Source: Arthrobacter pascens
GTDB taxonomy: Bacteria > Actinomycetota > Actinomycetes > Actinomycetales > Micrococcaceae
Assembly (NCBI RefSeq): GCF_017052465.1
Contig: NZ_JAFHKT010000128.1
Coordinates: 56,562 to 120,561, forward strand
DNA length: 64,000 bases
Direction: 5' to 3'
In this document: positions 48,465-57,620 of the stretch, piece by piece
How the letters are laid out: every line of letters begins with the position of its first letter
Numbering within the stretch: position 1 is the stretch's first letter
Made by a program: the position numbers and the translations under genes
Notes under the pieces: generated by a model
What the model was told of the DNA's origin: nothing
Seen by the model: only the letters and a program-made list of their open reading frames with translations
Databases searched by the model: none

Positions 48465-49546
48465 TTGTGGGTCCCCCTCAGGAATCCGGTCTGCCGGCCA
48501 ACCACCTGCCCGGCGTCGGGAGCCACGATCACTTCCTGCGCGGCTGTGTACGGCTCTTCACCGTCCATGACTGTCAGTATTTCATCCGGCCCGACAGAAC
48601 GCTTTATGACCGCCAGCGCGATGGGACCCATCTCGTAGTGCTGGGCCACGGAGGTGACGGTTCCCACCTTGCGCTCCCCCAGCAGCACGGGGCTCCCGGC
48701 TTCCGGCATGGTGTGCTGGGAGCCGTCGAGCTGCAGGAACACGAGCCGGCGCGGCGGATGGCCCAGGTTGTGTACGCGTGCGATGGTCTCCTGGCCCTTG
48801 TAGCAGCCCTTGGCCAGGTGGACGGCGGTCCGGAGCAGGTCCAGCTCATGCGGGATGGTCTTGTCGTCCGTTTCGGCGCCGAGCCGGGGCCGCCAGGCCG
48901 CCACGCGGAGCGCTTCGGCTGCCGAGACGCCGGCCAGCGGCCGGTCCGCCACTGTTGCTTCGAGCTCCGCGGCCGGGACCAGGTATTCGAACCAGGGACG
49001 CTCGGCGCCGGGGTGGGCGTCCTCGCCCACCACCGAATATGCGTACCCGCCGGCGGCGACGTGCGGCCAGGGGTCCTGCCAGACCTTCAAGGCGGACCAC
49101 TCCGGGACGGCCCTGGTGGATCCGATCACGGCCCAGTCCTCCGAGACGTCTGCGATTTCCACGCGCAGCATGAACTTCATCCTGTTCAGCCACTCCGCCA
49201 GCGGGGCGGCCTCCGCGGCTTCCACAATCAGCCACGTGGTCCCGCCGTCGTCCACTACCCGGGCGTCGAATTCAATGCGGCCCTGCACGCTCAGCAGCAG
49301 CAGTTCGCTGGATTCGCCGGGCTGCAAGTTGGTGACCTGCTGGGAGGACAGCGTATTGAGCCAGCTCAGGCGGTCGGGCCCGCTGACGGTCACCACGCCG
49401 CGGTGGGAAAGGTCGACGACGGCGGTGCCCGCGGCGAGCGCGCGCTGCTCCCGCAGCGGCTCACCGTAATGGGACGCGACGCCGGCATCGGCGCCGGCCG
49501 CTTCGACGGCGCCAGGGCGCGACAACAGAGGGCTCTTGATAGTCAT
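48461..49546 (-). CDS. YgfZ/GcvT-domain folate-binding protein
   Basis: Tetrahydrofolate-binding protein of the YgfZ (IBA57) family that supports repair or assembly of certain iron-sulfur enzymes. 361 residues from the ATG at 49546 (MTIKSPLLSRPGAVEAAGAD). The upstream open frame is not conserved-looking. The diagnostic K-G-C-Y-x-G-Q-E motif is in LAKGCYKGQETIARVHNLG. The N-terminal GcvT-like part reads VVDLSHRGVVTVSGPDRLSW. First gene of an operon with the ankyrin and MFS genes. Confidence 0.9.
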   Translation of the reverse strand: MTIKSPLLSRPGAVEAAGADAGVASHYGEPLREQRALAAGTAVVDLSHRGVVTVSGPDRLSWLNTLSSQQVTNLQPGESSELLLLSVQGRIEFDARVVDDGGTTWLIVEAAEAAPLAEWLNRMKFMLRVEIADVSEDWAVIGSTRAVPEWSALKVWQDPWPHVAAGGYAYSVVGEDAHPGAERPWFEYLVPAAELEATVADRPLAGVSAAEALRVAAWRPRLGAETDDKTIPHELDLLRTAVHLAKGCYKGQETIARVHNLGHPPRRLVFLQLDGSQHTMPEAGSPVLLGERKVGTVTSVAQHYEMGPIALAVIKRSVGPDEILTVMDGEEPYTAAQEVIVAPDAGQVVGRQTGFLRGTHK

Positions 49547-49631
49547 ATGAAGGGAACGTCCTTGGCTTGGCGGGTATTCCGGTGCAGCGAGTCCGCGCAC
49601 CGGTTCTGTCATGCCCGGCTTCCCGGACAGC

Positions 49632-50354
49632 TCAGCGGTATTCCGGGTTTTCGAAACCGAACTTGGATCCGGCCTTCCATTCTTCCGGAAGGTTGCCGTA
49701 CGCGGGAATCCCGCCGGCATCCTTGAGCATCCTGGCCAGATGCAGGAGATTCCACGTCATGAAGGTGGTGTTTCTGTTGGTAAAGTCACTCTCCGGTCCG
49801 CCAGATCCCTCATCGAGATAGCTGGGGCCCGGGCCAACGGGCCCGATCCAGCCGGCGTCCGCCTGCGGCGGAATGGTGAACCCGATGTGCTGCAGGCTGT
49901 AGAGGACATTCATGGAGCAGTGCTTGATGCCGTCCTCGTTCCCGGTGATCAGGCAGCCGCCCACCTTCGGGTAGAACGCCCACTGGCCCTTGGCATTGAG
50001 CTCCCCGGAGTGTGCGTAGAGACGCTCGATGAGCTTCTTGGTCTGGGACGAGTTGTCTCCGAGCCAGATGGGCCCGGCGACAACCACGATGTCGGCCTCC
50101 TGCACCGCAGGATACAGCTCGGGCCATTCATCGGTCTCCCAGCCGTACTCCCGCATGTCGGGGTAGACGCCGCTGGCGATGTCATGGTCCACGGTCCGGA
50201 TGACGCGGGTGGCCACACCCTGCTTTTCCATGATGAGGCGGCTGAGTCGGATCAGCCCCTCGGTGTTGCTCTTTTGTGGAGAGCGTTTGAGGGTGCCGTT
50301 GAAGAACAGCGCCTTGAGGTCGCTGTAGTCAGCGGGGACTGGGGCTTCATCCAT
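49632..50354 (-). CDS. Flavodoxin-like NAD(P)H-dependent FMN reductase family protein
   Basis: 240 residues. The flavodoxin-like fold is shown by the FMN phosphate loop region (ALFFNGTLKRSPQKSNTEGL), VVVAGPIWLGDNSSQTKKLI and PKVGGCLITGNEDGIKHCSM. Likely a cytoplasmic flavin-dependent oxidoreductase; the substrate is unknown. The C-terminal 60 residues (DEGSGGPESDFTNRNTTFMT) belong to a conserved variant of the family. It lies 12 bp downstream of the nitrobindin-like gene. Confidence 0.85.
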   Translation of the reverse strand: MDEAPVPADYSDLKALFFNGTLKRSPQKSNTEGLIRLSRLIMEKQGVATRVIRTVDHDIASGVYPDMREYGWETDEWPELYPAVQEADIVVVAGPIWLGDNSSQTKKLIERLYAHSGELNAKGQWAFYPKVGGCLITGNEDGIKHCSMNVLYSLQHIGFTIPPQADAGWIGPVGPGPSYLDEGSGGPESDFTNRNTTFMTWNLLHLARMLKDAGGIPAYGNLPEEWKAGSKFGFENPEYR

Positions 50355-50366
50355 GGGCGGGTGCTT

Positions 50367-50996
50367 TCAGGAGACGCGTTTCAGGAACGCGGAGGCGTGC
50401 GCTTCCAGGCCGTTGCCCGGGGCAGACGACGAGGCCGTGGACGCACCGCCTGCGGCCACATCCCACCGCCACAGCAGGTTCCCGTCCACCAGCCCGAAGA
50501 TCCGGGTGGCGGCGCTGTAGTCCTTGGAGTGGCTGCCCCGCATCACCATGTCGGTGCTCAGCTGGATCTGCGGCCCCTTGATCTGGCCGTAGTACAGCTC
50601 GGAAATCCCGCCCGGATGCGAGATGGATACCGAAATGTCGAACCCGCCGTCCTTGTTCCGCAGTGCCTCCACCTCGTCGGCGCTCTTCAGCGCCGGCACG
50701 ATATCGGCGGGAATAAGGCCGGGACCGCCGTCGGCATCCAGCTGTTTGCGCTCGAGTGCCCAAAAACCGGTCTCGACCGTGAGGGGCCGGAGCTTGGTGC
50801 CGTCCTCGTCGGTCAGCCAGCTTTCCGCGCGGTACTGCAGGTACGGCAGCCCGTTGTGGGTGAACGAAACGTGCTGCAGGAAGTGCTCAGATTCTTCGTC
50901 GCCGGATCCAAGCCGTCCGCGGCCCTCCCACTCACCAATGAGCCAGGACAGCGGGACCAGTTCGGGAGTCAGGTCCGTGGGTATCTCAATAGGCAC
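50367..50996 (-). CDS. Nitrobindin-like heme protein (FABP-type beta-barrel)
   Basis: 209 residues with the GxWxGxG motif at 21-27 (LIGEWEGRGRLG) that marks the nitrobindin/THAP4 family, a beta-barrel which binds ferric heme and isomerises peroxynitrite in characterised members. Further landmarks: ETGFWALERKQL and the C-terminal HASAFLKRV with the candidate heme-ligand histidine. GTG start at 50994-50996. It may be co-transcribed with the downstream flavodoxin-like gene; a redox-stress role is inferred. Confidence 0.82.
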   Translation of the reverse strand: MPIEIPTDLTPELVPLSWLIGEWEGRGRLGSGDEESEHFLQHVSFTHNGLPYLQYRAESWLTDEDGTKLRPLTVETGFWALERKQLDADGGPGLIPADIVPALKSADEVEALRNKDGGFDISVSISHPGGISELYYGQIKGPQIQLSTDMVMRGSHSKDYSAATRIFGLVDGNLLWRWDVAAGGASTASSSAPGNGLEAHASAFLKRVS

Positions 50997-51034
50997 AGCT
51001 GTTACCTCGTGAAGCAGCTATCAGGGAAGCGGTT

Positions 51035-51148
51035 CTACTTCTGGCCCTTGAACAGCCGATAGACCACAAAGCCGGCAAACCAGGCCATGGAAACGCTGGC
51101 GAGGCCGAGCAGGACAAGGAAGAAAATTTCATATGCAAGTACGGACAT
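51035..51148 (-). CDS. 37-residue single-pass membrane peptide
   Basis: Reads MSVLAYEIFFLVLLGLASVS then MAWFAGFVVYRLFKGQK: one long hydrophobic helix with a basic C-terminal end. An AGGA box lies 8 nt before the ATG. It sits between a membrane-protein gene (17 bp upstream) and the nitrobindin-like gene (38 bp downstream) on the same strand. Function unknown; may stabilise a larger membrane protein. Confidence 0.7.
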   Translation of the reverse strand: MSVLAYEIFFLVLLGLASVSMAWFAGFVVYRLFKGQK

Positions 51149-51165
51149 GGTGCCATCCTAACGCG

Positions 51166-51945
51166 TCAGAAGATGAGTAGTTTGTCTATGAAGTAAGCAA
51201 GTGAACCAACCGCCGAAACAGGCGCCAGCCCCATCCCCAGGGCGGCCGGAAAGTTCAGGGGGGTACCGCGCAACGTCACGAGCCGCCGGAAGCTGACCAG
51301 CACCGCCCCCACTACGACGCCGAAAACCGCGGCGGGCAGCACGGCAACGTCCGAGAGCACGAGCCCGGCCAGCGGTCCGGCAAGTCCGGCCAGGATGGTT
51401 CCCAACGGGGCGACGATGCTGTCGGGCCAGCGGATCAGGCCGGCCAGCAGGGCAACGGCAGCGCTCACCCCGGCCACGAGCATCATTTCCTTGACGCCGT
51501 TGAACCGGGCCCCGGCGATCCACCCTGCGCCCAGGCAGGACAGGAGGACGCCCACGCAGCAGCCCAGGGTTGATTCCAGCCGCTGCGCCTGGCCCGTCCC
51601 GCGCACGAGCTGGACGAGGAACACGGAGATGACGCCCAAGGCGATGAATCCGGGCGTCCAGTCCAGGTAGCCGGGCGCGGGAACGGTGGCCGCAGCCACG
51701 GCCGAACCGGCACCCGAAAGACCGATCACGGCCGCCAGTGTCTTCTTGGCCGGTATGCCGAGGTAGTGCGGCCAGCCCACGCCAACGGTCAGGGCAATGA
51801 GCACCGCCACAGCCAGAAGGACATCCGAAGTCCGGTAAATACTGGCGATGATGACGGCCAGGCCCGCCAGGCCGATGACCCCGATGCTCCAGGACTCCAC
51901 GGCGGCCCCGGAAGGCGCGGCGGCGCTCACCTCAGGCGCGGCCAT
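51166..51945 (-). CDS. Multi-pass membrane protein of unknown function
   Basis: 259 residues with about seven or eight hydrophobic helices (IGVIGLAGLAVIIASIYRTS, VLLAVAVLIALTVGVGWPHY and so on). It ends with a short hydrophobic tail. The segment LGIPAKKTLAAVIGLSG recurs in actinobacterial permease-like proteins of unknown role. ATG at 51945 with AGGAG 6 nt upstream. It is divergent from glnR, which may point to nitrogen-linked control, but no regulator site was confirmed. Confidence 0.8.
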   Translation of the reverse strand: MAAPEVSAAAPSGAAVESWSIGVIGLAGLAVIIASIYRTSDVLLAVAVLIALTVGVGWPHYLGIPAKKTLAAVIGLSGAGSAVAAATVPAPGYLDWTPGFIALGVISVFLVQLVRGTGQAQRLESTLGCCVGVLLSCLGAGWIAGARFNGVKEMMLVAGVSAAVALLAGLIRWPDSIVAPLGTILAGLAGPLAGLVLSDVAVLPAAVFGVVVGAVLVSFRRLVTLRGTPLNFPAALGMGLAPVSAVGSLAYFIDKLLIF

Positions 51946-52022
51946 GGCGTACTCCTCTTTGACTCTGCACTCAAGTTCGCTGCGTCCTCATCTGCCTGTG
52001 CCCTTGACGGGCTGTCCCGTTG

Positions 52023-52068
52023 GCGGCCTGTGTCTTTAGCGGCCTGGTCTTTAGCGGCCTGTGCCTTT
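52023..52068. repeat. 15-16 bp tandem repeat, three copies
   Basis: GCGGCCTGTGTCTTTA (52023-52038), GCGGCCTGGTCTTTA (52039-52053) and GCGGCCTGTGCCTTT (52054-52068) are adjacent near-identical copies. A degenerate fourth copy lies near 51993-52011. Position is upstream of both divergent genes. Confidence 0.75.
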
Positions 52069-52179
52069 GGCGGGCAGGGCTGGCGCCCTGACGGTTCAAT
52101 CCTGCCCTATATGACTGCCGTATGTCGCAAATGAGGCGCGTTGCCGGCCCGATTCAGTGCCTGCCGGAGAGCCGTTGGG

Positions 52180-52185
52180 TATACT
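52180..52185 (+). promoter_or_regulatory. glnR: -10 box of glnR
   Basis: TATACT, close to the consensus, 142 bp upstream of the ATG. No good -35 at 17-18 bp (AGTGCC/GTGCCT), which leaves room for activator dependence. Confidence 0.5.
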
Positions 52186-52327
52186 CAAAGCTCAGCTACG
52201 CTTCCCGCAGGGGGAATGGAGACACTGGCCCGCCAGGGTGTCCGAGCTTCTTGCGGCAGCACAGTACCAACCGGTGAAAGCCCGGTTCAGTCGCCCAATG
52301 ATGCGCGGACGGCCCCTTGGAGGAACA

Positions 52328-53029
52328 ATGTCGCACATCCTGTTACTGACCAACAGCACCGGATCCTCGGTGGACATTTTGCCTGCCTTGGAGCTCCTGA
52401 ACCACCGGGTTCACATCCTCCCGGCGGAACCGACTGCCCTGCTGGAAACGGACCCCTGCGACATCGTCCTGCTGGACGCCCGCAAAGACCTCGTCGGGGC
52501 CCGGTCCCTCACTCAGCTCCTTAAGGCAACAGGCCTCAGCGCACCGCTGGTGCTGATCCTCACCGAAGGCGGCATGGCAGCCGTGTCGTCCGCCTGGGCG
52601 GTTGATGACATCGTCCTGGATTCCGCGGGTCCGGCCGAGGTGGAGGCCAGGATCCGCCTCTCAGTGGCGCGGGCCGTGCCGGACGCGGAGGACACTCCGT
52701 CCGAGATCCGTGCCGCCGGCGTCGTCATCGACGAGGCGAGCTACACGGCGCGCGTCAACGGCGCGGCGCTTAACCTGACGTTCAAGGAATTCGAGCTCCT
52801 GAAGTACCTCGCGCAGCACCCCGGCCGCGTGTTCACGCGCCAGCAGTTGCTCACCGAGGTGTGGGGCTACGACTACTACGGCGGCACGCGCACGGTCGAC
52901 GTTCACGTCCGGCGGCTGCGCGCCAAGCTCGGCGCCGACCACGAGAACCTGATCAGCACCGTCCGCAACGTCGGGTACCGGCTCACGCTGGTGCGCCAGC
53001 AGGAGGACGAGGAACTCGCCGAGGCCTGA
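52328..53029 (+). CDS. glnR: Nitrogen response regulator GlnR (orphan OmpR-type)
   Basis: Global regulator of nitrogen assimilation in actinobacteria. 233 residues. The receiver-like domain (1-115) reads [20 protein letters not shown] and keeps Asp50 ([10 protein letters not shown]), but lacks the acidic pair of normal receivers, as known for GlnR. The winged helix has [20 protein letters not shown] then [20 protein letters not shown]. The frame is open further upstream, but AGGAAC stands just before the ATG at 52328 and the start matches GlnR proteins. No adjacent kinase. A strong terminator follows. Confidence 0.93.
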   Translation: MSHILLLTNSTGSSVDILPALELLNHRVHILPAEPTALLETDPCDIVLLDARKDLVGARSLTQLLKATGLSAPLVLILTEGGMAAVSSAWAVDDIVLDSAGPAEVEARIRLSVARAVPDAEDTPSEIRAAGVVIDEASYTARVNGAALNLTFKEFELLKYLAQHPGRVFTRQQLLTEVWGYDYYGGTRTVDVHVRRLRAKLGADHENLISTVRNVGYRLTLVRQQEDEELAEA

Positions 53030-53066
53030 CCGGCCCACCATTTCATGCAACATCCCAAGCAAACAC

Positions 53067-53098
53067 AAAGGCCCGGACTCTTTCGAGTCCGGGCCTTT
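53067..53098 (+). terminator. Terminator after glnR
   Basis: Perfect 14-bp stem (AAAGGCCCGGACTC/GAGTCCGGGCCTTT) with a TTTC loop, followed by TTG. Begins 37 bp after the glnR stop. Textbook rho-independent form. Confidence 0.9.
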
Positions 53099-53251
53099 TG
53101 CCTTGCTTCAGTGGAGGACATACGGGTCGAACGTATCGAGGCCACCCCAGTGGTGGATCCCCCTCACATTCAGCTCCAGAAGCCGAACGAGATATCGACT
53201 ATACCGGGCCATCCCGGCGGCTCCAAATCGGACACCTGGCGTCAGTGCGTA

Positions 53252-53257
53252 TAGCCT
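53252..53257 (+). promoter_or_regulatory. mshD: -10 box of leaderless mshD
   Basis: TAGCCT ends 7 nt before the ATG at 53265; an overlapping TATAGC begins 2 nt earlier. No ribosome binding site is visible between box and ATG, so initiation on a leaderless mRNA is likely. Confidence 0.5.
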
Positions 53258-53264
53258 TGACAGC

Positions 53265-54236
53265 ATGAGTCTCGCCCATCCGGAGAACTGGCCCGTCACC
53301 GTCGTCAAGGGCGGTGTGGACGAACAGCTGCTGCGTGACATCAGGACCCTGCTGTCAGCGGCAGAGGAGTCGGACGGCAACCCTTCGATCTCGGAACAGA
53401 CACTGGTCACGCTGCGCGCCGCGGACGCCGGCCCCCACTCGCTGCTGACCCTTGCCCTCTACGCGCCGGATGAGGATTCCGATCCTGCCACGGCCCAGGA
53501 CCTGGCGGGGTTCGCCGTCGTGGTCGAGGAGGAGGACGCCAGCGGGGTCCTGGAAATCGCCGTGCACCCGAGCTACCGGAACCAGGGCGTGGCGGACCGG
53601 CTCGTGAGCACGCTGAAGTCCGTCCGCGGATTCGACGGGCTGAAGGCCTGGTCCCACGGCAACCATGAAGCTGCCGCGGAGCTGGCCTCCCGCTACGGCT
53701 TCGGCCCCGTCCGGGAACTGTGGAAGATGCGGCTCGCCACAGCGGCCGCCGAACTGCCCGACGTCGGCCTTCCGGACGGTGTGGTGCTCCGCGCCTTCGT
53801 GCCGGGCAGGGACGAGGACGCCTGGCTGGCGGCCAACCGCGCGGCGTTCGCCCACCACCCGGAACAGGGTTCCATGAGCAGGGCAGACCTTGACGCGCGG
53901 ATGGCGGAGCCGTGGTTCGATCCGGCAGGCTTCCTGCTGGCCGAGGACGGGAAGGGGCGGTTGCTCGGCTTCCACTGGACCAAGGTGCACCCGCGGCACG
54001 GCGACCACCCCGCGATCGGCGAGGTCTACGCGGTGGGCGTGGCGCCCGCCGCCCAGGGCATGGGCCTGGGCAAGGCGCTGACAGTCGCAGGCATCCGGCA
54101 CCTCCAGAAGCAGGGCCTGCACGCCGTCATGCTTTACGTGGATGCGGACAATGCTCCGGCCGTCGCGCTGTACCGCCGCCTGGGTTTCACCCGGTGGGAT
54201 GTGGACGTCATGTACGGCCCCTTGGACGGGCATTAA
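53265..54236 (+). CDS. mshD: Mycothiol synthase
   Basis: Last enzyme of mycothiol synthesis: acetylates Cys-GlcN-inositol with acetyl-CoA. 323 residues with the two GNAT domains typical of MshD. The N-terminal acetyl-CoA loop is VHPSYRNQGVADRLVSTLKS. The C-terminal one is VGVAPAAQGMGLGKALTVAG, followed by NAPAVALYRRLGFTRWDVDV. The central GFHWTKVHP and GEVYAVGVAP segments are diagnostic. Start at the ATG at 53265; upstream codons in the same frame do not look coding. Presence of mshD supports an actinobacterial host. Confidence 0.93.
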   Translation: MSLAHPENWPVTVVKGGVDEQLLRDIRTLLSAAEESDGNPSISEQTLVTLRAADAGPHSLLTLALYAPDEDSDPATAQDLAGFAVVVEEEDASGVLEIAVHPSYRNQGVADRLVSTLKSVRGFDGLKAWSHGNHEAAAELASRYGFGPVRELWKMRLATAAAELPDVGLPDGVVLRAFVPGRDEDAWLAANRAAFAHHPEQGSMSRADLDARMAEPWFDPAGFLLAEDGKGRLLGFHWTKVHPRHGDHPAIGEVYAVGVAPAAQGMGLGKALTVAGIRHLQKQGLHAVMLYVDADNAPAVALYRRLGFTRWDVDVMYGPLDGH

Positions 54237-54340
54237 TCCAATCATTCGGCGCTGACCCAGGTCCGGCCGAAATCTGCGGGTCCCGCGGGGGCGGATGATT
54301 GTAAGGTTGAAGCTAAATCCCCCAGCACCAAGGAGAGAGC

Positions 54341-56590
54341 ATGCAACCGGAATCCGCCGGATCAGCCACGACCGAAATCAAGGCGGCCCCCGTGCGTGCC
54401 CGTTTCGGCTCCTCCGAAGTGCCCGCGTCCCGCGCCACGCAGGACCGCATCGACATCCCGGAATTCGCCGCCATCCTGGAACCCGAAGGCGAAATCAGCC
54501 CGGACCGGTTCCTGGACCGGGAACTGAGCTGGCTTGCCTTCAACGCCCGGGTCCTTGAACTGGCCGAAGACCCCAACCTCTACCTGCTCGAGCGGGTCAG
54601 CTTCCTGTCGATCTTCGCCTCCAACCTCGACGAGTTCTTCATGGTCCGGGTGGCCGGCCTGAAGCGACGGATCGCCACCGGACTCGCGGTGCCATCCCCC
54701 GCCGGGCTCAGCCCCGTCCAGGTCCTCGAGCAGATCGGCGACGCGGCGCACAGGCTGCAGGAACGCCACGCCAAGGTCTACGCCGAGCAGATCCGGCCCG
54801 CGCTGGCGTATGAGCACATCCACCTCATGCACTGGGACGAGCTCGACGACGAAGCCAAGCACCGCCTCAGCGTCATGTTCGCGGAAAAGGTCTTCCCCAT
54901 CCTCACGCCGCTGGCGGTGGATCCTGCCCACCCCTTCCCCTACATTTCGGGGCTCTCCCTCAATCTGGCCGTGGTGGTCCGCAACCCTGTCAGCGACAAG
55001 GAGCTGTTCGCACGTGTCAAGGTGCCGGACCAGCTGCCGCGGCTGATCTCCATCGACGGCCCCCGCGCAGGGTCCGTGCCGGGGCGCGTTGCCCGGTTCA
55101 TCGCCCTCGAGGAAGTCATTGCCGTCCACCTCGACCAGCTCTTCGCCGGCATGGAGGTCCTGGAGCACCACACCTTCCGCGTCACGCGCAACGAGGACGT
55201 GGAAGTGGAAGAAGACGACGCCGAGAACCTCCTGCAGGCCCTCGAGAAGGAACTCCTGCGCCGGCGGTTTGGCCCTCCCGTCCGCCTCGAAGTTACCCAC
55301 GACATCAACCCCAACATCCGGGCCCTGCTGATCCGGGAGCTGGGAGTGGAGGAATCCGAGGTCTACTCGGTACCCGCCCCGCTGGACCTCCGCGGGCTGT
55401 CCGTCATTGCGGGGATTGACCGGGCAGACCTGCACTACCCGAAGCACGTGCCGCACACGTCCCGCTACCTGAACGAATCCGAAACGTCCAAGGCGGCGAA
55501 CGTCTTCGCAGCCATGCGCCGTCGCGACATCCTGCTGCACCACCCGTATGACTCCTTCTCCACCTCGGTGCAGGCGTTCCTGGAGCAGGCGGCCGCCGAC
55601 CCCAAGGTGCAGGCCATCAAGCAGACCCTGTACCGCACCTCCGGCGACTCGCCCATCGTGGATGCCCTTATCGATGCCGCAGAAGCAGGCAAGCAGGTGC
55701 TGGCCCTGGTGGAGATCAAGGCCCGTTTTGATGAACAGGCCAACATCTCCTGGGCGCGCAAGCTCGAACAGGCCGGCGTGCATGTGGTGTACGGCATCGT
55801 GGGCCTGAAGACGCACTGCAAGCTGTCGCTGGTGGTCCGCCAGGAGGTGGACGGGCTGCGCCGCTACTGCCATATCGGAACGGGCAACTACCACCCACGG
55901 ACGGCACGCTACTACGAGGACCTTGGCCTCCTGACCGCCAACGAGCAGGTGGGCGAAGACCTGTCCAAGCTCTTCAACCAGCTCTCCGGCTACGCCCCGA
56001 AGTCAACGTTCAAACGGCTCCTCGTGGCACCGCGCTCGGTGCGCTCCGGCCTCATCGACAGGATCGAGACCGAGATCCGCAACGCCCGCGCAGGAATTCC
56101 GGCCCGCGTGCAGATCAAGGTCAACTCCATGGTGGACGAGGCCATCATCGACTCCCTGTACAGGGCATCCCAGGCAGGCGTGAAGGTCGACGTCATTGTG
56201 CGCGGTATTTGCTCGCTCCGGCCGGGTATCCCCGGGCTGAGCGAGAACATCACGGTGCGTTCCGTCCTGGGCCGTTTCCTCGAGCATTCACGCGTCTTCG
56301 CCTTCGCCAACGGGAGTGATCCCGTGGTTTACATCGGATCGGCCGACATGATGCACCGCAACCTGGACCGCCGCGTTGAGGCGCTCGTCCAGCTCTCCGG
56401 CGGCGAGGACACCACGTATGTCCTGGACATGCTGCGCCGCTACATGGACCCCGAAACGGCAAGCTGGCACCTGGACAGCAGCGGGGACTGGACCCGGCAC
56501 CACCTTGACGAGGACGGCAGGGAACTCGACGACGTCCAGTCCTGGCTCCTGGCCTCCCGGTCCCGCCAACGCGCCGTTGCCCGGCGGTAG
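54341..56590 (+). CDS. ppk: Polyphosphate kinase 1
   Basis: Reversibly polymerises the gamma-phosphate of ATP into polyphosphate. 749 residues, somewhat long because of a ~50-residue N-terminal extension. The N domain begins [20 protein letters not shown]. The catalytic half shows [20 protein letters not shown], the phospholipase-D-like [12 protein letters not shown] with His492 as probable phospho-acceptor, and [20 protein letters not shown]. An AAGGAGAG ribosome binding site precedes the ATG. The Nudix-phosphatase gene follows after 9 bp, suggesting joint transcription. Confidence 0.96.
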   Translation: MQPESAGSATTEIKAAPVRARFGSSEVPASRATQDRIDIPEFAAILEPEGEISPDRFLDRELSWLAFNARVLELAEDPNLYLLERVSFLSIFASNLDEFFMVRVAGLKRRIATGLAVPSPAGLSPVQVLEQIGDAAHRLQERHAKVYAEQIRPALAYEHIHLMHWDELDDEAKHRLSVMFAEKVFPILTPLAVDPAHPFPYISGLSLNLAVVVRNPVSDKELFARVKVPDQLPRLISIDGPRAGSVPGRVARFIALEEVIAVHLDQLFAGMEVLEHHTFRVTRNEDVEVEEDDAENLLQALEKELLRRRFGPPVRLEVTHDINPNIRALLIRELGVEESEVYSVPAPLDLRGLSVIAGIDRADLHYPKHVPHTSRYLNESETSKAANVFAAMRRRDILLHHPYDSFSTSVQAFLEQAAADPKVQAIKQTLYRTSGDSPIVDALIDAAEAGKQVLALVEIKARFDEQANISWARKLEQAGVHVVYGIVGLKTHCKLSLVVRQEVDGLRRYCHIGTGNYHPRTARYYEDLGLLTANEQVGEDLSKLFNQLSGYAPKSTFKRLLVAPRSVRSGLIDRIETEIRNARAGIPARVQIKVNSMVDEAIIDSLYRASQAGVKVDVIVRGICSLRPGIPGLSENITVRSVLGRFLEHSRVFAFANGSDPVVYIGSADMMHRNLDRRVEALVQLSGGEDTTYVLDMLRRYMDPETASWHLDSSGDWTRHHLDEDGRELDDVQSWLLASRSRQRAVARR

Positions 56591-56599
56591 GACCCGGGT

Positions 56600-57571
56600 T
56601 TGAAGAGCGATTCACCGGTAGCCGACCAGACTGACCACCCCGGCGAGCCCATTGCCGTTACCGCGGCCGGCGCCATCCCGTGGCGCGTCAAGAACGAACA
56701 GCTGGAAGTCCTGCTGATCCACCGGCCCAGGTACGACGACTGGTCGTGGCCGAAAGGCAAGCTCGACGCCGGCGAGACAGTCCCCGAGTGTGCCGTCCGG
56801 GAAGTCGAGGAGGAGATCGGGCTGCAGGCCCCGCTGGGCATTCCGCTCCCGCCGATCCACTATCACGTGAGCGCAGGACTGAAGGTGGTCCATTACTGGG
56901 CGGTGGAAGTCGTCAACGGAGCCCACCTCCTCCCTGACGGCAAGGAGGTGGACAGCGTCATGTGGTGCAGCCCCGAGAGGGCGGCGTCCCTGCTGTCCAA
57001 TCCAACCGACGTTGTGCCCCTTGAGTTCCTGGCCGCTGCGCATGCGAGGAAAGAGCTGCACACCTGGCCGCTGGTCATCGTCCGCCACGCCAAGGCCAAG
57101 CCGCGGTCCTCCTGGACCAAGGCGGAAGGCGAACGTCCCCTCGCTGCCACGGGCGTCCGGCAGGCCCAGGCCGTCCGCAGGCTCCTGCGGGCCTGGAAGC
57201 CGATGCGTGTGGTCAGCAGCCCGTGGCGGCGGTGCGTCTCCACCATCGCGCCCTATGCCAAGGCCTACGACGCGAAGGTGAAGCTCGTGGACGCCCTGAC
57301 CGAGCACCGGCACGCGCGGAACCCGAAGAAGACGGCGGCGGCCGTTGAGGCGCTGTTCGACAAGCAGCGGGCCGTGGTGCTGTGCACGCACCGTCCGGCG
57401 CTGCCCACCGTCCTGAAGCAGCTCAGTGACTCCATGAGCGCAAGGCTGAAGGGCGTGCTCCCCGTGGCCGACCCGTATCTGGCACCCGGGGAAATGATCA
57501 TCTGCCACGTCGCCCACGGCAGCAAAAGCAAGATCGTCGCAGTGGAACAGTTCAAGCCGTTCGACGACTGA
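56600..57571 (+). CDS. Nudix hydrolase fused to a histidine phosphatase (MutT1-like)
   Basis: 323 residues. The N-terminal Nudix domain has its box at residues 53-74, matching Gx5Ex7REUxEExGU (Gly53, Glu59, Arg67, Glu68, Glu71, Glu72). From ~155 on there is a SixA/phosphoglycerate-mutase-type domain starting LVIVRHAKAKPRSSWTKAEG. The pair matches mycobacterial MutT1, which cleans 8-oxo-dGTP or dinucleotide polyphosphates. The start is probably the TTG at 56600, since no ATG or GTG fits the conserved beginning. Placed 9 bp after ppk, as in mycobacteria; a link to polyphosphate or nucleotide sanitation is inferred. Confidence 0.88.
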   Translation: MKSDSPVADQTDHPGEPIAVTAAGAIPWRVKNEQLEVLLIHRPRYDDWSWPKGKLDAGETVPECAVREVEEEIGLQAPLGIPLPPIHYHVSAGLKVVHYWAVEVVNGAHLLPDGKEVDSVMWCSPERAASLLSNPTDVVPLEFLAAAHARKELHTWPLVIVRHAKAKPRSSWTKAEGERPLAATGVRQAQAVRRLLRAWKPMRVVSSPWRRCVSTIAPYAKAYDAKVKLVDALTEHRHARNPKKTAAAVEALFDKQRAVVLCTHRPALPTVLKQLSDSMSARLKGVLPVADPYLAPGEMIICHVAHGSKSKIVAVEQFKPFDD

Positions 57572-57608
57572 GGCGGATGCCCTCCCGGGCGGCAGGCCGC
57601 CACTCCAC

Positions 57609-57614
57609 TAGACT
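57609..57614 (+). promoter_or_regulatory. thyA: -10 box of leaderless thyA
   Basis: TAGACT ends 6 nt before the GTG at 57621; no ribosome binding site is present. Spacing is identical to that of asd and two acetyltransferase genes in this window. Confidence 0.5.
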
Positions 57615-57620
57615 GGACGG

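Larger units (their letters stand above)
51946..52327. other. Divergent region between membrane protein gene and glnR
   Basis: 382 bp without a supported gene. It holds a three-fold tandem repeat (52023-52068), a strong TATACT -10 for glnR (52180-52185) and a glnR leader of about 135 nt. Confidence 0.6.

Noticed and set aside
52023..52068. Tandem repeat as a CRISPR or origin iteron
   Set aside because: Only three short copies without spacers, and no replication gene or AT-rich region beside it.
53101..53264. Coding sequence continuing upstream of mshD
   Set aside because: The frame is open but reads as low-quality sequence across the glnR terminator side. The mycothiol synthase start matches the ATG at 53265 and a -10 box overlaps the putative upstream codons.
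54362..55894. A 510-codon minus-strand frame opposite ppk
   Set aside because: Shadow of PPK1 with GC3-driven openness. No independent support.
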